64,000 nt of DNA from Pieris napi (lineage: Eukaryota > Arthropoda > Insecta > Lepidoptera > Pieridae), in contig NC_062254.1 of assembly GCF_905475465.1 (NCBI RefSeq), positions 7,398,001 to 7,462,000 of the forward strand, read 5' to 3'. Below are positions 61,866-64,000 of this stretch, piece by piece; positions within the stretch are counted from its first letter, which is position 1; every line of letters starts with the position of its first letter. Both the position numbers and the translations under genes were made by a program. The notes below the pieces were generated by a model. The model made no database searches and was not told where the DNA came from. It saw nothing but the letters and a program-made list of their open reading frames with translations.

Positions 61866-64000
61866 ATGCCGAAGAGTGATAAGCTTTCGGAATCTACAGA
61901 TCTAGCTGTAGATATACAACTCATATTATTAGAACAAAAACGGAATACAATATTCATTTATTTACAAGAGGTATTTGACCTATCTAAAGATGCGGATTGT
62001 GACCCTTTGATGAGGGAAAACTTTCTCGACGCGAGTAGTAATATTGAAACGTTACGCTCAGACTTTATTAAAATCTTAGATGATTATAATAATCGCTTGT
62101 TATTTTTAAATCCTAAGGCGACTCCGGAATTTAAAAGTTTAATTGCATTCGAGCGGCTTTACAGCCGCGTCAAGAGCTTAGTTTCACTGTACAGCTGTAG
62201 TGCTAATAAAACTGATAAGGATACGCCGCGGAGGCTTAAGCCCTATTTGCCTCCGATTGACAGCAGTACAGCTAATAAAGGGCGAACTTCGGTGATACCC
62301 ACGCAACCCCATGACGTCACATTGTGTTCCTTATCTCATTGTAATGCTTCCCGCGCACCTACTACGGTGTTACTCGCTTCCGCACGCGTTGTTGTTTTCG
62401 ATTCGCAAGGTAGGGAACATAACGTGCGCGCTTTATTGGACAGTGCCTCGCAAAGTAATTTCGCCAGTCGCAGCTTATGCCAGCGGTTGGGTTTAGAGAC
62501 AAACCAGAAACCCTCATGTTCAGTGGTTAAAGGGATTGGAGGCACTACTAAGCCAATTCTAAGTTCGGTTTCGGTGAAATTCTTCTCCCGCTTTGATCTC
62601 AGTGTGTGTTTTAGCATGGACTCGCTCGTAGTCGACAAGGTCACGGAGCGCTTGCCCACTGTGTCTGTGGACATTTCGTCGTTGATCAATTTTAATAATT
62701 TACCTTTAGCTGACGATACCTACGCTGCCCCTGGAGATATTGATTTGTTGATTGGAGCATCAATCTTTCCTCACCTTCTCTTATCCCGTAAAGTTCAAGG
62801 TCAGTCTGATTGTCTCTCACCGCTCGCTTTAGAAACCGTGTTAGGTTATGTTATTGTCGGCTCTGCTCCTGCTCTAGTTGATGATCACGCGTCTGTCTCA
62901 TATTGTTGTGCTACAGACCCGCTTGACGCTGCTGTACGTAAATTCTGGCAGATAGAAGAAGTAAGCGCCCCGCAACTATTGAGTCCAGATGATAAGGCGT
63001 GTGAAGATATCTATAGCAGCACGACTACCTGTGATACGGATGGTCGATACATGGTCGCGCTACCATTTAAAGGGGATGTATTTTCATTAGGTGATTCGTT
63101 TAAGAAATCTAAAAATCGCTTTCTTTGTTTAGAACGTAAAATGCAGGCATCACCTAAATTAAAGGAGGCGTATGATAACGTGATTAGTGAATATTTAAAT
63201 AAGGGTTATATTTCTCCCGCTCCTCTAGACACTGAAGAAACTCGGAATTTACCCTCATATACAATACCTCACCATGGTATAATAAGAGAAGATAAACTTA
63301 CTTCTAAATTACGCATCGTCCTGGACGGTAGTTCAAAGTCCAGTTCCCAAATCTCGCTTAATGACATTTTATATAATGGGCAAAATCTGCAAGGAAACTT
63401 ATTTCATATTATTGTTAATTTTCGCTTATTTCGTATCGCTCTCTCCGCTGACATTCGTCAAATGTTTCTTTGCATTGGAGTTCGGCCATGTGACCGAAGG
63501 TTCCAACGCATTCTGTATCGTTTTTCGCCGCAAGAACCCTTGAAGGTTTATGAATTTAACCGCGTTTGTTTCGGACTGAAGTCTAGCCCGTTTCACGCTC
63601 TTCGTACCATAAAGCAACTAGTTTTGGATGAAGGTGCTTCTTATCCGCGAGCACAGCAAACAGTCAACACTGGTTTGTATATGGACGATTTTGTCTACAG
63701 CATTGACAACGAAGATGAGGCTATTTCCACCGCTGCGGAAGTAATCGCTTTGATGAAAGCCGGACAATTTGATCTTGTTAAATGGACAAGCAATTCACAA
63801 AGAGTCTTGGATTCTATTACGCCGTCGCATCGTCTCTCTGCTGTAAAGGAGTTTGATGACTCTGATTCGCATAAGGTACTAGGACTATGCTGGTCACCCG
63901 CAACAGATAATTTTAGTCTTAAAATCTGTACAACCGCTGAATCATGTACAAAGCGTACTATTCTGTCGTGTGTCGCTAGGATATGGGACGTCATGGGATT
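61866..64000 (+). CDS. pol: BEL/Pao retrotransposon polyprotein (protease-RT), runs off window
   Basis: One frame is open for 711 codons from ATG 61866 to the window end. Residues 1-130 are a helical N-terminus as in BEL/Pao Gag. Directly after an LPPI-type phrase the aspartic protease starts, with active-site LLDSASQSNF (residues ~191-200; D-S-A instead of D-S/T-G). RT follows: RIVLDGSSKS (~484-493), the motif A aspartate in SADIRQMF (D529), FNRVCFGLKSSPF, and the catalytic YMDDF (605-609). RNase H and integrase would lie downstream. Capsid and zinc-knuckle parts expected between residue ~130 and the protease are absent, so the copy looks like an in-frame gag deletion. No stop or frameshift is visible, which suggests a young copy. 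It sits in sense orientation in Unc-76 intron 4. Confidence 0.9.
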   Translation, partial: MPKSDKLSESTDLAVDIQLILLEQKRNTIFIYLQEVFDLSKDADCDPLMRENFLDASSNIETLRSDFIKILDDYNNRLLFLNPKATPEFKSLIAFERLYSRVKSLVSLYSCSANKTDKDTPRRLKPYLPPIDSSTANKGRTSVIPTQPHDVTLCSLSHCNASRAPTTVLLASARVVVFDSQGREHNVRALLDSASQSNFASRSLCQRLGLETNQKPSCSVVKGIGGTTKPILSSVSVKFFSRFDLSVCFSMDSLVVDKVTERLPTVSVDISSLINFNNLPLADDTYAAPGDIDLLIGASIFPHLLLSRKVQGQSDCLSPLALETVLGYVIVGSAPALVDDHASVSYCCATDPLDAAVRKFWQIEEVSAPQLLSPDDKACEDIYSSTTTCDTDGRYMVALPFKGDVFSLGDSFKKSKNRFLCLERKMQASPKLKEAYDNVISEYLNKGYISPAPLDTEETRNLPSYTIPHHGIIREDKLTSKLRIVLDGSSKSSSQISLNDILYNGQNLQGNLFHIIVNFRLFRIALSADIRQMFLCIGVRPCDRRFQRILYRFSPQEPLKVYEFNRVCFGLKSSPFHALRTIKQLVLDEGASYPRAQQTVNTGLYMDDFVYSIDNEDEAISTAAEVIALMKAGQFDLVKWTSNSQRVLDSITPSHRLSAVKEFDDSDSHKVLGLCWSPATDNFSLKICTTAESCTKRTILSCVARIWDVMG

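Noticed and set aside
62336..62689. 117-codon frame on the minus strand
   Set aside because: Lies antisense to the open BEL/Pao protease frame and has no domain; a shadow frame.
63695..63994. 99-codon frame on the minus strand
   Set aside because: Antisense to the reverse transcriptase; shadow frame.
1..64000. CRISPR arrays, operons, bacterial elements
   Set aside because: The 2.6-3.8-kb array has ~240-bp units with no spacer pattern; all genes are intron-containing eukaryotic genes.

Overview
The window looks like nuclear DNA of a lepidopteran insect (moth or butterfly). The evidence is AT-rich sequence, short exons in long introns with GT-AG junctions, and many decayed copies of tRNA-derived SINEs, RTE-like and Jockey/CR1-like non-LTR elements, and MITEs of types common in Lepidoptera. 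The species cannot be named from this sequence alone. No cellular ORF is long. The three host genes were rebuilt exon by exon from splice sites, reading phase and family motifs.

Layout: (1) 2401-7113, plus strand, is a four-exon insect arylalkylamine N-acetyltransferase-like (GNAT) gene, predicted 211 aa. Its first intron holds a head-to-tail array of alternating ~241/235-bp units and a LINE relic. (2) 8699-11675, minus strand, is a six-exon DnaJ (Hsp40) gene of DNAJC4 type, predicted 234 aa, with a J domain and one membrane segment. It is tail-to-tail with the acetyltransferase. (3) From 13521 on the plus strand, head-to-head with the DnaJ gene, is Unc-76 (FEZ1/FEZ2 family). Exon 1 is at 13521-13909, then a 42-kb intron, then exons at 55904-56012, 59010-59141 and 59762-59885. 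The C-terminal exons lie beyond the window.

The 42-kb intron 1 of Unc-76 is a repeat depot. It holds a 1435-bp fold-back element with ~650-bp near-identical arms, a 505-bp GC-rich PIF/Harbinger-like MITE, a 1.6-kb pogo/Tigger-like deletion derivative that keeps only a DNA-binding-domain fragment of its transposase, a mariner relic, several smaller palindromic MITEs, isolated perfect palindromes, SINEs in both orientations and LINE 3' ends. Intron 4 holds a tiny polyadenylated retrocopy of a small RNA and, from about 61.1 kb to the window end, a BEL/Pao LTR retrotransposon. Its protease-reverse transcriptase frame is fully open but seems to lack most of Gag.

The three host genes share no evident pathway: amine or acyl-CoA acetylation, membrane-anchored Hsp70 co-chaperone, and kinesin-linked axonal transport adaptor. 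The unusual content is in the non-coding DNA, mainly the large hairpin, the alternating tandem array, the Harbinger-like MITE and the gag-deleted BEL/Pao copy. No tRNA or rRNA gene and no CRISPR array was found.
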